From positions 64,050,249-64,114,248 of the forward strand of contig ML679961.1 of assembly GCA_007922225.1 (NCBI GenBank): 64,000 bases of DNA. The letters are read 5' to 3'. This document shows, in pieces, positions 36,101 through 49,439 of this stretch; the stretch's first letter is position 1; every line of letters begins with the position of its first letter. The position numbers were made by a program, and so were the translations under genes. This stretch comes from Emydura subglobosa (Eukaryota; Chordata; Testudines; Chelidae). The notes below the pieces were generated by a model. The model saw only the letters and a list, made by a program, of their open reading frames with translations, did not search any database and was not told the origin of the DNA.

Positions 36101-36199
36101 TCTCACTCTCAACATTAGCTCAAAGCGGCTTGGCTACGAACACACTTACGTGGACTGAAAACTGACAGCAGCACAGTAAAGAAAGGGTTAAGAGATGCA
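33191..36199. other. Non-coding stretch with two small repeats
   Basis: A SINE/LINE tail (TTGTACAGCACCCATCCCAATTCGGGTCTCTGGGCGCTATC) lies at 34,100-34,142, and a foldback element at 34,574-34,728 is listed separately. Frames up to 150 codons on both strands around 35,522-36,057 overlap each other and look like chance. Confidence 0.4.
34574..34728. mobile_element. Palindromic foldback element
   Basis: The left end GTCCTGATTCTTCATTGC is mirrored by GCAGTGAAGAATCAAGCCC at the right. The inner arms are partly conserved around a central A/T-rich part. Same general class as the elements at 45,667 and 46,051. Confidence 0.5.
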
Positions 36200-37480
36200 G
36201 CAACTGATTGAGCTGGTAGAAGGTGCATGTGTGGTGGGGGGCTATCACAGAGATGGGCCTCAGGGCCTGTCTTATTTAATATCTTTATTAAAGATGTAGA
36301 AAAGGGAGCAACAAGTATTTTAATTAAACATGACTATGACACACAGCGCCAGATTGTGTTTGATAGATAGACCATCTTGGAGTGCTGTGCAGCTGTGTCA
36401 CGCCATGGGAAGCTCTCGGAGGGATTATGCTGGCGTGTGCACACTCTTCTATCCCTTAGGAAGATGCAGGATGTTCTGCTGGCCCAGGCAGGCATGGGGG
36501 AATGACGCTGCTTACTGCCTTCCCCCTTTTGGGTGGCTAGTGCCTGCGGGCGGGGGGGGGGTGGTATAAGCAGGAGACTGCTGGAACTACAATCATGCTG
36601 GACCCCTGCAGTAGAGGCAAGGGGGCTCATTCTACCCTTTCCCACATGTCCATGTAAGGGACAGGAACAGTCTGGGCCTAATGTGGGAGGAGTTGTGAAT
36701 CCCAGTCAGTACAAAGAGACCCAGGGAGGCTAGAAACAAAACTGAGATGTGATTCAACTTGGAAAAAGTAAGGTATTACATTGATGGGGAAATAACCAGA
36801 AACCAAATATTCACTGGAAGGGAGAAACCTGAGAAGCACTAATATTGAAAGAAATTTAGGAGTCATAGCAAATTAGATCTGAGTTGCAGGGTGATGGCCA
36901 AGAGAAAAAGGCCAAAGGAACCATGGGCTGTATATTCAGAGGCATCATGCCACAGAGCAGGTAGGTAACAGTTCTTCTCCATGTAGCTCTGGTGCAACAG
37001 CACATGGAATACCGTATTCAGTTCTGGGCATCTCATTATCAGATATCATTATTATTATTATCATTATCAGATTATCAATATCTTTATTGACAAATTGGAG
37101 GGAGTTCAGAGAAAAAGCTGATAAATGATTGCAGGGCTGGAGGGAATGTTTTATTGAGGATAACATGTTTAGCTTGGCTAAGGGACCATGAAAACAATTT
37201 ACAAACATTTGAAAGGTGTAAACACCAAGGAGGGGAGGACTATTATTAGCATAATAAAAAGGGACAGGCACTTATCTAAGAGAAATGAACACATATTAAG
37301 AAAGGGAAAATTTAAGCTGAATATAATGGAAAACATCCTGACAATGACATCTCTCTGGCAGTGGAATAGTTTCTTAAAGTCCCATGCAGTGGCAAATTTA
37401 AAACTAGACTGGACAAAATGTTAATAAACGTGCAATAAAGAGCAGTTGTGCATTAGCAAAGAGATGGACTAGTTATGTTA
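36200..37480 (+). mobile_element. CR1 LINE, strongly diverged
   Basis: Two CR1-like parts are visible: 36,200-36,335 (CTTATTTAATATCTTTATTAAAGATGTAGAAAAGGGAGC, equivalent to the RT 'FNIFINDL' region) and 36,720-37,480 (GATTCAACTTGGAAAAAGTAAGG, ATTTAGGAGTCATAGC, CCGTATTCAGTTCTGGGC, AACAATTTACAAACATTTGAAAGG). The part between, about 36,336-36,720, is either an insertion or too diverged to align. Non-coding. Confidence 0.7.
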
Positions 37481-38814
37481 ATACATCTTTTTTCCATCAC
37501 TAGCTTCTTTGGGCCTGATTCTGCATTTCCCTGCACCCTTAGCTGTCATTTTCCCCAATGCACAGGCACTGTAAAATGCTACCAAAGCAGAAAAGTAGTA
37601 TTTTATCTCCACTTTGGACCAGTGTATCAATGATTATACAAGGTGCACGGCAAAAGAGAAATAGGCCTACGATCCTGTTAAAAAAAAAAGAAAAAGAAAA
37701 AGAAAAGGATCACTGACAGAAATCTGCTTCTTCAATCCCTCCAGAGTGCGGCTGGACATTCAGCCTCTGGTCTGCATTAGGCCTCTGGAGAGACATTAAT
37801 ATGGCCCTGTGTGCAGGCTGTGCATACTAATAGTTCATAAAAACATAGAAGGCTGCGTTTAGTATTCCTTGTGTAAAGAAGGTCCATAAATAAACCAGAG
37901 GGAACAAGGCCCAAACTAGGCAACAGTGAGGGCTGCAATAGCAACTTTCAAAGAGCCAAAGGGCCACACATAAATATGCATAATGTTTATAACAAAACAC
38001 AAACACACACAATTCTAATATTTTCCATGAGGCAGAGAATATAGTCCTTGTTAGGCAGCAACGATGCATCTACTATTAATAATAATTATTTGTATTAGTT
38101 GTTTGTATTACGGTAGCACCTACAGGCCCAAGCCCCATTGGATGAGGCATTGAACACTGGTAGAGTTTGCCACCTCGCTACTCAGTGTACTGGTGTGCTA
38201 GAAATCCATAAGAAGACAGGTCAAAAGTGTTTCTTATCTGCGTGCAGCAGCAATAACAACCTGCAGTTGGTCACACTATCCTTACCTTGCTGTTACAGGG
38301 AGAGGACAGTCTCGGACTGCATTTTAGGTCTTTGTGGACCATATTTGACCATTAAGCTACACTTCACCCTTAAATTGGGGCTGTCCTAGCTAGCGTTTGA
38401 CTGGTCACATGTTCTTACTCAAATAGCCCTAAACTGTAAATGTATCAATTAAATGGCAAGTTGATTAACAGCATTAATGTTGTAATAAACTAGCTAGTAT
38501 GTTTACTACTGCCTTCTACTGGATAGAATCAGAACTGCTTAGCTATGTGTCAGAACCAATAAACTGCTGACAGCTAGCAGAGATTCCTTTAAATTTAGCT
38601 GTGCTTTTAGAGCAGGAAGCTCTTTATCTCAGAGGTGACAGTGAAGTGTGGAATGGCCAAGGCAAGCCGAATAGTGCTAATCATTAAGTCCAAGGTGGCT
38701 GCAGATGAATTACAATATATTTATATAGTGAACTATTTCCCCTCCATCCTCTTCCCAGCAAGCAAAAATGGAATAAAAATCACAGTAGATAACATTCTTA
38801 GTCGGGGAAATTCG
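37481..38814. other. Non-coding stretch
   Basis: Contains an (AAAAAG)n-like tract at 37,680-37,706, a reverse SINE/LINE tail at 38,085-38,140 (TTACGGTAGCACCTACAGGCCCAAGCCCCATTGG), and a segment at 37,925-37,972 that resembles one downstream of CCDC177 at 42,943-42,990. Confidence 0.45.
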
Positions 38815-39085
38815 GTCTTGCGGTCAAGGCATTGGACTGGGACTCAGGAGATATGGGTTTAATTTCAAGCTCTGCCACAGATTTCCTTTGCAACTTTGGG
38901 CAAGTCACTTACTCTCCCTGTGTCTCAGTTCCCCATCTGTAAAATGAGGTTAATAATACTTCCTTTTCCCCACATTTTCTTCTGTCTTGCCATATAGACT
39001 GAAAATTAAGTAAATAATACAGTACCTGGCACGATGGGGCCCTGATCTCCCTTGGGGCCTGTATGCACTACAGTAATACAATTAA
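38815..39085 (+). repeat. MIR/CORE-type SINE, nearly complete
   Basis: Shows the whole order of parts: a tRNA-like head (GCGGTCAAGGCATTGGACTGG, AATTTCAAGCTCTGCCACAG), a core (GGGCAAGTCACTTACTCTCC, CAGTTCCCCATCTGTAAAATGAGG) and a tail (CAGTACCTGGCACGATGGGGCCCTGATC). Best preserved SINE of the window. Confidence 0.8.
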
Positions 39086-40423
39086 AAACACAGTAACATT
39101 CATAGGTAAACATACGAACATACGCTTCATGGAACTGGCAGGAAAGCAGCTGTTGCTTTACACACTAATTACCCTCTTCAATAATAATTTATTTGGCACT
39201 TTTATTTCCAGGCATTCTGAAGGGTTAGAAAAGAGGGAGGGGGAACCCTGCAATGAGAATGAGTTTGCGCCTGCAACTCATCATCTCCTCCACCGAGCCA
39301 CCCCATACTAAAACTGCCAGACAGGCTGACCCTAACATGCTACTTAGAGAACTGCTTATCATTTATTCATAGTCCCTTCTTTCTGATCCCCACCCCCACC
39401 TTCCTTCCTGAAAAGAGGAGCAGTTTGGGGGGGTTTTCCCTCCCTCTTCAGCAAACCAGCCCTCTAATCAAATCGCAGCCTCTCTGCCAAGGATAGCTCT
39501 GGTGGGGGAAAGGAGACAGGAAAATTGCAAGATTCTGGAGGCTGCAGAGAGAAGGGGTAAGCGGGGGGGGGGGACTATCTGTCTTCTTAATAAAATGCCT
39601 GAGATTGCACCCTCCTCCTCTGTTTAGGTGAAGTGTCTGCGCAGGGTTTGCTGGGAGCCATGGAGGGGCAGCTGCTGCTGTTACCACCAGTAATCTGATC
39701 CAGCCCTAAACAGATTGTTGCCGCTACTGAAGAGGAGGCGGCCAGGGGACAAAAGCCCACGGTTCTGCCTGCCGCCGAAAGAGCCGAAGCAAAGTGCAGT
39801 AAGTGAGTGACATCCACCATTCAGCTCTATAACGGACGGTCCAGGAAGGACGTTTGAGCCTCCGCATGTCGTCTGCAGGCAGAGGCTGACGATGCCCGTT
39901 TGTTTGGGTTTCCTTAGGGCGGGGGCATTAGACAGGAGTCGGACCAGCTCAGATGCATGGGGAAGGATGTTCTCCGTCGGGCTGCTGCGATGGGCAGAGA
40001 GAGACACAGCAGGGCTAGTCTGTAGGAGGCTCTGCATGCTGAGTAGCCCGGGCTGCGTTCCAGCCGCAGAATAACAAGACCCGCAAGGTGTCAGTGGGAG
40101 AGCGAGAGGCTGTTTGTCCGGCTGTCGCTGTTTGATCGCGTGTGCTAACAATACCTTTGCCATCCCTCCCGTCCTTTGGGAATGAGAATTGAACTTCGGC
40201 TTGGCTTGTCTGCCCCCTCTCTGCCCGCCCCTCTGCCCAGGTTAATGACACGTAAAAGAGAGTCCCACTGGTCCTGGGCAAATAAACCTGCCCAGCCCAG
40301 GCATCCTGCGTCCCCGAAGCTGCCTGGGCAGCAGATCCTTTCATTTGCCTCTAGTTGTGACTTTGCAACTTCTAGCAGAAATGCTACTGCATGCAATCGC
40401 TCTGTCTGTCTCTCTCTCTGTCT
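39086..40423. other. Upstream region of CCDC177
   Basis: GC content rises from about 39,600. The gene's non-coding first exon and start site should lie here or further left. One possible + strand donor, GCA|GTAAGTGAG, is at 39,799, but its -1 base is A, so it is weak. No exon can be fixed from sequence alone. Confidence 0.35.
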
Positions 40424-40440
40424 CACACACACACACACAC
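40401..40440 (+). repeat. (TC)n/(CA)n simple repeat
   Basis: A TCTG/TCTC tract runs into an uninterrupted (CA)8 at 40,424-40,440. It lies about 100 bases before a complementary (GT)n tract. Confidence 0.95.
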
Positions 40441-40534
40441 GACTTGGTTCAGTGGTGCAAGCCGTGCCTCTAGTGACCGTGCCGGGTCTGTTTCCCTCCC
40501 TGCTGTGCGTCTCTGTCCGCTCCTCAGGATCGCA

Positions 40535-40538
<4 letters not shown>

Positions 40539-40576
<38 letters not shown>

Positions 40577-40585
40577 AGAGAGAGC
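40539..40585 (+). repeat. (GT)15-(CG)n-(AG)n simple repeat
   Basis: About 30 bases of GT (40,539-40,568) run directly into CGCGCGCG and then GAGAGAGAG. The alternating purine-pyrimidine stretch of nearly 40 bases can adopt Z-DNA. It sits about 120 bases before the CCDC177 start codon, in the probable intron or promoter. Confidence 0.95.
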
Positions 40586-40589
40586 AGAG

Positions 40590-42655
<2,066 letters not shown>

Positions 42656-43354
42656 AAGGTCTTTTCTTTCTGTGGATAAGTGAGGAATACATCACCTGGT
42701 ACCCATCATAACACATCAGAAAGCTCTTTCACATTAAGTTTTTAACCCTAATTTATTGTTTTTGGGGAGTAGGGTATGGCACAAGCCCCATGGCAGCTAT
42801 TTCACATACCTTTTTAAAAATGCTTTTGTTTTGTGGGTTGTTTTAAGAGACTGACCTTAGTTATCCCTACCAGAAGAGTAGTTACCCCACTCCACACAAA
42901 GATGTGTACAAGGATTAAAGCAGAAGCACATAAATTTACTCAATAGAGGGCTGCAATGGCAACTTCCCAGAAACCCATGGGCCACCTCGAATTTGCCTAA
43001 AATGGAGCACATTGCAGTCACCCTCATCTTTATTATGAAAAGTGCAGACAGTAAGACTACATATCTGAACATATAACACTTCATTTTGAGTCGAGTGACT
43101 TTCAGCTTGAATCAAGAGGTAGCATTATACGCTGGGAACTGTCATCTCATGTCATGCTAAAGATGAGGATTGGCCACATTATAGAACTCCATGGGGTGCA
43201 TTTAGCCCATGGGCTGCACTTTATCCACTACTAATGTAAAATGTGGAAAGAGAGGTACCTATAACAAGATTTTTTCACACCAGGCAAAAAGAAATCATAA
43301 CCATAGCTGGGCAGATACAGCAAAAACCTATTCACAAATATTTATTCAAATAAA
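42656..43354 (+). other. CCDC177 3' region with candidate polyadenylation signals
   Basis: The untranslated 3' end should lie here. An ATTAAA occurs at 42,914-42,919 and an AATAAA at 43,349-43,354; either could be used, or a later one. A segment near 42,943-42,990 resembles the repeat at 37,925. No further coding sequence is present. Confidence 0.4.
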
Positions 43355-43830
43355 TCCCAAAGTTTCTTTTGATGTTGGTATTCACAATCCCTTTTATTCA
43401 CAGATGATCACACAAAGGAATTTTTGTTTGCAAGAATGTTTGGAGAAAGGGAAATTATCACAAATACTCCTGCAAATATGCATTCCCAAGGGTATTTGCA
43501 CCTGGACGTGATTGTGTGACCTTCTTGAAAGCTCTGGATGTGTGTTATGGAATTATCCAATCAGGGACCAGAAACAATACCATGTGACTTAGGTAACCAA
43601 TCACACAGCTTTAATAGCAAATTATGAATACTACTTGAATCCATAGCTATGGTGAAAGGTTCATGAGCAATCCATAGACTGAAATGTGTTTGCACAAATC
43701 ATTCATGAATAATTTCAGAAAATGAACAAACTTTTGAAAATCTGCCTGTTTACAAATCATTTGTGAACAGAAAAGGGGCTTACATTTGTCAAGTAAATTG
43801 TTTGCAGTGAATAGGTCACCCAGCGCTAAT
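43300..43830. mobile_element. Possible MITE with AGCTGGG...CCTATTCAC ends
   Basis: The left end AGCTGGGCAGATACAG with CCTATTCAC inside is mirrored at the right by the complement CGCTGGGTGACCTATTCAC. The interior is A/T-rich with many ATTCACAAAT/ATTCATGAAT motifs. The ends are imperfect and no target duplication was found. Confidence 0.4.
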
Positions 43831-44594
43831 CTGTGATTTACTAAACATTACATTTATTTGTTCACTGGTGCTAATGATTATGTTCTGTTCTTTATGGCAT
43901 GTAAAACAGCAGATGCACATTCTGGGACAAATGATGTTTTGTTGTGGATTCACTCAGCAGAGGAACATGGCATTTTTACAGCTCTAACTAGGTATTGTGC
44001 ACAGTGGAAGGAGTCCTTCTGCTGTTAAGGAACTGGGATTGTGAAAAGCCTGCTCACAGTTCATGGAAAACATTCTATATATAGAGATCATTCTGCTTAG
44101 ATTTGCTGCATTTATTTTCTCCTTAGTTATTTTTATGAAAACACAGCTGCACAAATCTTTGCATGTTTCTTACAAGTTCAAGGTGTATCACCAATACCTT
44201 GTTCACTAATGGGCAGTATAATCCACTGTCTGTGACATCACATCGGATTGCTGTGGAAATGGTGATGATGTCACAAACAGAACATGATCATGTCAGATGG
44301 AGGAGAAGCAGCAGGAGCAGGAAAGCTCCTGTGTTCATGCAAATGGCTCTAATCATACAACATACAGGAGAAGAGAAAGACCAAATATATGTTACATATC
44401 ACAGATTCATTTCTAAATAGAATGCTCTTCAAAGCTTGCCCTGAGATGGCAGCAGCTCTTAAAAGATTTTAAAGAGAATATTATGTTAATGGCAATGGCA
44501 GTGTTAGACCACAGCGTTGCCAGGGTATGTAACCATGGAAATAGTATAAAACCAGTGTTGGAAGTGAAGAGGACGGGTGGTTCACACTGAGTCA
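43831..44594. other. Non-coding stretch
   Basis: No gene or repeat recognised. Confidence 0.4.
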
Positions 44595-44739
44595 GATGGT
44601 GTTTTCTCCCTCTGGATCATTGGGAAGAAAGACAGTGTTGTCTTTCAAAAGGGGATTAGGAGTCATTTTATTCCCAGCTCTGGGTTTTATTCCCAGCTCT
44701 GCCACTGACTTGCTGTGTAACACTGGGCAAGTTGCTAAT

Positions 44740-45023
44740 GGTACATCTAAATTGAGTAAAAAACCTGAGGCTGGCCCAGGTCAGCTGACTCGGGCTTGCA
44801 GGGCTCAGGCGGTGGGGCTAAAAATTCAAGTGTAGACATTCAGGCTTGGGCTGAAGTCCGGGATCCAAGTCCCCCCGCACATTGGGTTTCAGAACCTGGA
44901 CTCCAGCTCAAACCCAAAAGTCTACACTGCTATTTGTAGCCCTGCAGCGCAACTCCCAGTCAACTGACCAGGACTCTGAGATGCGCTGCTGTGGGTTTTT
45001 ATTTTTGGCTGCCTAGATGTACC
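44740..45023. mobile_element. Long-inverted-repeat MITE inside a SINE (284 bp)
   Basis: Ends GGTACATCTA and its exact complement TAGATGTACC. The imperfect inverted arms run far inward (GGTCAGCTGACTCGGGC on the left; GTCAACTGACCAGG on the right; AAGTGTAGACATTCAGGC and AAAGTCTACACTGC in the middle). It is a common reptile MITE type by memory and interrupts the SINE. Confidence 0.75.
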
Positions 45024-45026
45024 TTT

Positions 45027-45095
45027 AGAGCCTGATCCTGCTCCCATTGAAATTAATGGCCAAAAGCCCACTGATTTAAAAGGAAGCAGAATCAG
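45027..45095. mobile_element. Palindromic foldback element beside the MITE
   Basis: GAGCCTGATCCTGCTCCCATTGAAATTAATGG is partly mirrored by the following AAAGCCCACTGATTTAAAAGGAAGCAGAATC. It belongs to the CCTGATCC...TCAATGG class of hairpins that recur at 45,667 and 46,051. Confidence 0.5.
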
Positions 45096-45666
45096 TCTCA
45101 TTGTGTCGCTATGCCTCAGTTTACCCATCTGTAAAATGGGGAGAATAATACCAAACTTTGTAAATCACTTGGAGGTGTTTAGATGAAAGGTGCTAAAGAA
45201 GTGCAAAATATTACTAATATTTATTTATAATTATATGTATTTATTTAATGTCTTTATTTTAGTTAGTTAGTTAGTAAAGTAAAACATACTTGCCAGGATT
45301 CCTTTTATCTTTGGAAAGCACCAGCTTACACCAAATGGCAAGAATATTCAACAACAGGGACGACATTGCTGGATGCCCCGCCCCTCCGATCCCCAGAAAG
45401 GATTCTCTCCCCTCCCCCCACTGTTTGGTACATTAGTCAATTTGAACATTAAAATAGGTCAAATTTGTCCTGTGCTACATGTAAAGCCAAGCAAAGTGCC
45501 CTATGTTTGTGCTTAAATTCTCCACCAATGCCCTCATAGCTGCAAAGGTCTAAAGCAAGGGTTTCAAATGTTTGATCCAAATCCAGGCTACCTGATGTGC
45601 TGACGTGGACCGAGTGACACATACAGATTGGGCACCACCTAAGCTTTCAGTACAAAAAAGAATAAA

Positions 45667-45736
45667 GGTGAAATCCTGGCCTCATTTAAGTCAATGGCAA
45701 AATTCCTACTGATTTCAGTGAGGCCAGGATTTCACC
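45667..45736. mobile_element. 70-bp foldback element with perfect arms
   Basis: GGTGAAATCCTGGCCTCA at 45,667-45,684 has its exact complement at 45,719-45,736. The inner parts (AAGTCAATGG, ACTGATTTCAG) are partly complementary too. The segment forms a near-complete hairpin. Confidence 0.75.
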
Positions 45737-46050
45737 CTGTTTCTAGCCTCTTGGCTGTGGAGAAAACTTTCCAAATGTGACATGAGTCCATCTAGTGCTG
45801 TGTTGTTTTTTCTGAGACTGAAGAAAGTCTGAAACAATGACTGAGACGTAAGAACTCTTCTACTTCCTGTTCAGCTCACTGGGGCGTCAATTTTAAAGTC
45901 CATTGCTGATCATTTTAACAGATATAACGAGGGAAGTAAGTGATGCTGAATGTGACAGTAAAGTGAACAAATACATAATAGTAGCTGAAAGTGCAATCCT
46001 TCCATAAAGGTCACATTCTACTCTGCAGAGGCGTATATTTTAAAGATAGT

Positions 46051-46122
46051 GGGCCTGATCCAAAGCCCGTTGGAATCAATGGAACTCTTTCTATTGATTT
46101 CAATGGGCTGTAACCAAGGCCC
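46051..46122. mobile_element. 72-bp foldback element
   Basis: The left arm GGGCCTGATCCAAAGCCCG, then TTGGAATCAATGG, is mirrored by ATTGATTTCAATGGGCTG and ending CAAGGCCC. Imperfect hairpin of the same class as 45,667-45,736. Confidence 0.65.
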
Positions 46123-46848
46123 AAAATAGTGCAAATTCAGCAATGCTCAAACTTGGGGCATCAAAGGCCGTGTCAACAAGTTGGGCAGAGGCAAGGGAGA
46201 GGGTCCTAGACCCTGCTCCTGCTTCTGCTGACTTCAGTGGGAACAGGATTAGGTTCCTAAATACATGTAAAATGAAGCCAACTGTATCTTCAGTATTGAG
46301 ATGTTCAAAGTCAGAAGTTAGCCATTCTGCCGGCCAAAGTGGAAAATGGCTTTGGTGTCCCTTGTGTCCGAGCCAAAAAAAAAGGAGGAGGATTTGTGCC
46401 GGTCCTTCACTAGGACTGTAAAACACAAGCACATCATGAGCTATTATTTTATTAAAATCCTAAGATTTCTGCCATTAGACTGTGTTTTCTGGGATCACTT
46501 GCATATTCCATAATGACCCCAGCACAACTTAAATATCTGAACTTCAAAAAAATAAAAAACAATTAACCATTATCAGGGGCTCTCTGGGACCAAAGGCACT
46601 GGGTGGTTATCTTCAGTACAGATATGCTAGAACTAAATCCCACCTCTGTATTCCCAGATATTATGAAAGCTCAGATCCAAATCCATATCTCAAGACAGAT
46701 TCAAATTTCACAACCGACCCTTATCTCTACCATGTCAAACCAAAACCAGCACCAGGCTCAAATACCTCTAAGTCCAAATTCGGAATCAAACTCTGAGTCT
46801 TGGACCCATCTCTAATCTCTAGTTGATGACCACTTGACGGATTATTAG
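46123..46848. other. Non-coding stretch
   Basis: No gene recognised; chance frames only. Confidence 0.4.
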
Positions 46849-47591
46849 TAGGGCCCTACCAAATTCATGGCCATGAAAAACGTGTCACGGACTGTGAAAT
46901 CAGACCTTCCCTCTGGAATCTAGCTATTGGAGGGATGGAGAGGGACAGGGTTGGAGGCACCCAGCTAGGGGCTCCTACCGTGCACTGGGCTCCAGCTGCT
47001 AGTCCCTGTTAGGCTAGTGAGGGATGGAACTTACTCTTCCCCTGCATAGCTGCTCTTGGGAGGAGCTTAGAGACCCAACTCCGGGTAACTCCCCTGGCTG
47101 CAGGAAGCTCTGTGGCTGCTGCAGCGCAGAAGTGAGAGTGTGTCACAGCGCAAAAGTGAGGGTGCGTTGCCTCCGGAGGTGGGTCTGATCTCCCCCGAGA
47201 GCGATTGTATAGAGGGGAAAAGCAAATCCTGTCCCTCCCCAGCCCAGTCAGGACTAGCAGCTAGAAGTCCCCTGCTGGGGCACTCCCAGCAGCCCAGGGA
47301 AATCAGTCCCACCTCCACCTCCTGGAACCTCCTCCAGTTGCAGGAAGCTCTGCAGCTACTGTCTTCAGAGCCCAGTCCTGAAGGCAGCACAGAAGTGAGG
47401 GTGGCAATCTTGCGACCCCCCACAACAGCTTTGCGACCCCCCGCCCCCACGACCCTTTTTGGGTGGGACCCCCAGGGTTACAATATTGTGAAATTTCAGA
47501 TGTAAACAACTGAAAACGTGAAATTGACTAATTTTCAAATCCTATGTCTGTAAAATTGACCAAAATGGACTGTGAATTTGGTAGGGCCCTA
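46849..47591. mobile_element. hAT-type DNA transposon, non-autonomous (743 bp)
   Basis: The left end TAGGGCCCTACCAAATTCA and the complement of the right end (same 19 bases) form a perfect inverted repeat. Flanking octamers ATTATTAG and ATTTTTAC agree at 6 of 8 positions, consistent with an aged 8-base hAT duplication. The interior is G+C-rich, with a repeated AGGAAGCTCTG motif at 47,102 and 47,342. Frames of up to 127 codons lie inside on both strands, but none resembles a transposase. Confidence 0.8.
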
Positions 47592-48180
47592 ATTTTTACT
47601 GAGCATTCTTGATTTGGCTAGAATTTGCAGACTATGAATATATGAAGAGTGTTTTGCACTTTAAATATGAATGCTGTGTGGAGAAACTCTGTTATCTTTT
47701 GGGTGTGCAAAGGAGAATCACAGATACCAATCCTGCAGTTCTTACACAAGCAAAACTCCATCAACATAAATTGGAGTTTTGCCTGATTAAGACAATATGA
47801 TCAAGCCGGTATTGCTGGAAGAATAGATACACCCACATCACTGAATATCACTGAATATCCAACTGAATATCACATCACTGAATATCCAACACCATGATGG
47901 AAAAAGACGTCTTAATAATATGAAGGTTCCTCATACTTGTGTGCTTTTTTACTGAATAGATATGAGAAAAATACATGATAGCCAGGATTCTCTTCTTGAA
48001 TCTATAGTGTGGCTCTGTTGTCTACAATGCATATCTGCACTCATTGCATGGTAAAATTTCTACTGACCTAAGCTGGACATTCCACCCACACAATGAAGGC
48101 AGAATATGGTAGATCCAAGAGGAGAATTTTTCCCTATATGTGTTACAAGGCCTAGATTGGATAGGGAAATTTAGGGGACA
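47592..48180. other. Non-coding stretch with a small tandem repeat
   Basis: A short tandem repeat of CACTGAATATC / CAACTGAATATC units lies at 47,838-47,890 (about four copies of CTGAATATC). Nothing else is supported. Confidence 0.6.
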
Positions 48181-48410
48181 TAAGAGTTACTATCCTGGAT
48201 CAGACCATTGGCCCATCAAGTTCAGTCTGCTGTCTCTGCTAGAGTCACTACTTACTGCTTAAGAGAAATGACATTTCCTCTCCCACCCCCCCCACCCCCG
48301 ACCCGATAATGAGTTTGGCTTGTGCAGTGCTGAACATAGGGAAAGACCGTCCTTCCTGACCCCTGCCAGTGATTACATCCTGAAGCAGGAGATTTGATTT
48401 TAATAGTTTC
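48181..48410 (-). mobile_element. CR1-like LINE 3' fragment
   Basis: The + strand reads CTGGATCAGACCATTGGCCCATC and CTGCTGTCTCTGC, then CTTCCTGACCCCTGCCAGTG, the complement of a CR1 3' region. Same subfamily as 20,262-20,600. Confidence 0.65.
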
Positions 48411-49439
48411 CACTTGTCTGTGAATTTTCTTGCTTTTTTTGGTTAAATCAGAAAGTCACTGTTATAACATTATTTTGTGATGGTGTGTTTAATAGCCATA
48501 TTTAAAAAAAAAAAAAAAAAGGCGGGAGAAAAGGGGGAAAACAACAAAGTAAAACAATAAAATATCTATCTTTCCAGTGTGGAGAGGATAGTTGTAATTA
48601 ACTGGGAATGATGAGTGATGTCACTTCAGGCTATAGAGCCAGAAACCATGCCAGTTTCCATACAGAACACAGCTTTGTGGCCCTGTGGTTATTGCTCTTT
48701 CCTCTAGAATGGCAGACTCTCCTGCACTCCTGCAATCACTGGTTTCAGGAGTTTGCACAGGTTGGAAATGCTGTGGAGGCAGCAGGCTCTGCTGCTGCTG
48801 GGACAATAGGAGCATGTCACATTGCTGGTAGAGCTATATAGCCATATGGAGCCATACAGATGAGCTCTGAAGGGGACTGCAGATTCTTGCCAGCTTTGGC
48901 TCCAACTCAACAAAGCATGTAACTTTAAGCACATGCTTAAGTGACTTGCTGAATCAGCTGTCACAGTGTTGTGGGGGGTGGGGGAGATTTTCTAAGCATA
49001 GATGTCCAGCTCCATGTGTTCCTTTGAAAATCGCCCCCATGATATTTACATTGCAACACTGTGTGGGCATATTACAGTACATCCTGATGACATTTTGGTG
49101 CAATATCATTACCTTTTGTGAAAATGTCATTGTGATGCAATGCAGCCTCCCAGCCTGCTGCATTTATAGGGGGTGAAAATCATTGCAGGATGCTTGAACC
49201 CATTGCAAGTAGCACATGCCACATACAGCATGGTGAGTCATCATGTAAAAATTAGAATGACTCTGCAATTCTTGAAGCAGGCAGCAACCGTCACCTCCCT
49301 TGGTTGAAACAGATTACCCTTGCTTGGGGTTCAGAAGGGGAGAGGTGGCCAAGAGAAAACACATGGGGAGAATGGCTGCCTCTGTAGTATGGGGCACAGC
49401 TCACTTGCTGGTGGATTCTCTGTACCTTGAAGTCTTTAA
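48411..49439. other. Non-coding stretch with poly(A)
   Basis: A run of 17 A lies at about 48,504-48,520. It may be the tail of a retrotransposed piece, but nothing recognisable precedes it. Confidence 0.4.

Larger units (their letters stand above)
44640..45240 (+). repeat. MIR/CORE-type SINE split by other elements
   Basis: The head and core begin at about 44,640 (AGCTCTGCCACTGACTTGCTG, CACTGGGCAAGT to 44,732). The core resumes at 45,096 (TCATTGTGTCGCTATGCCTCAG, TTTACCCATCTGTAAAATGGGG) and runs to the tail (GGTGCTAAAGAAGTGCAAAATATT). The 5' half carries a short duplication of TTTTATTCCCAGCTCTG (44,667-44,702). Two DNA elements lie between the halves. Confidence 0.8.
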
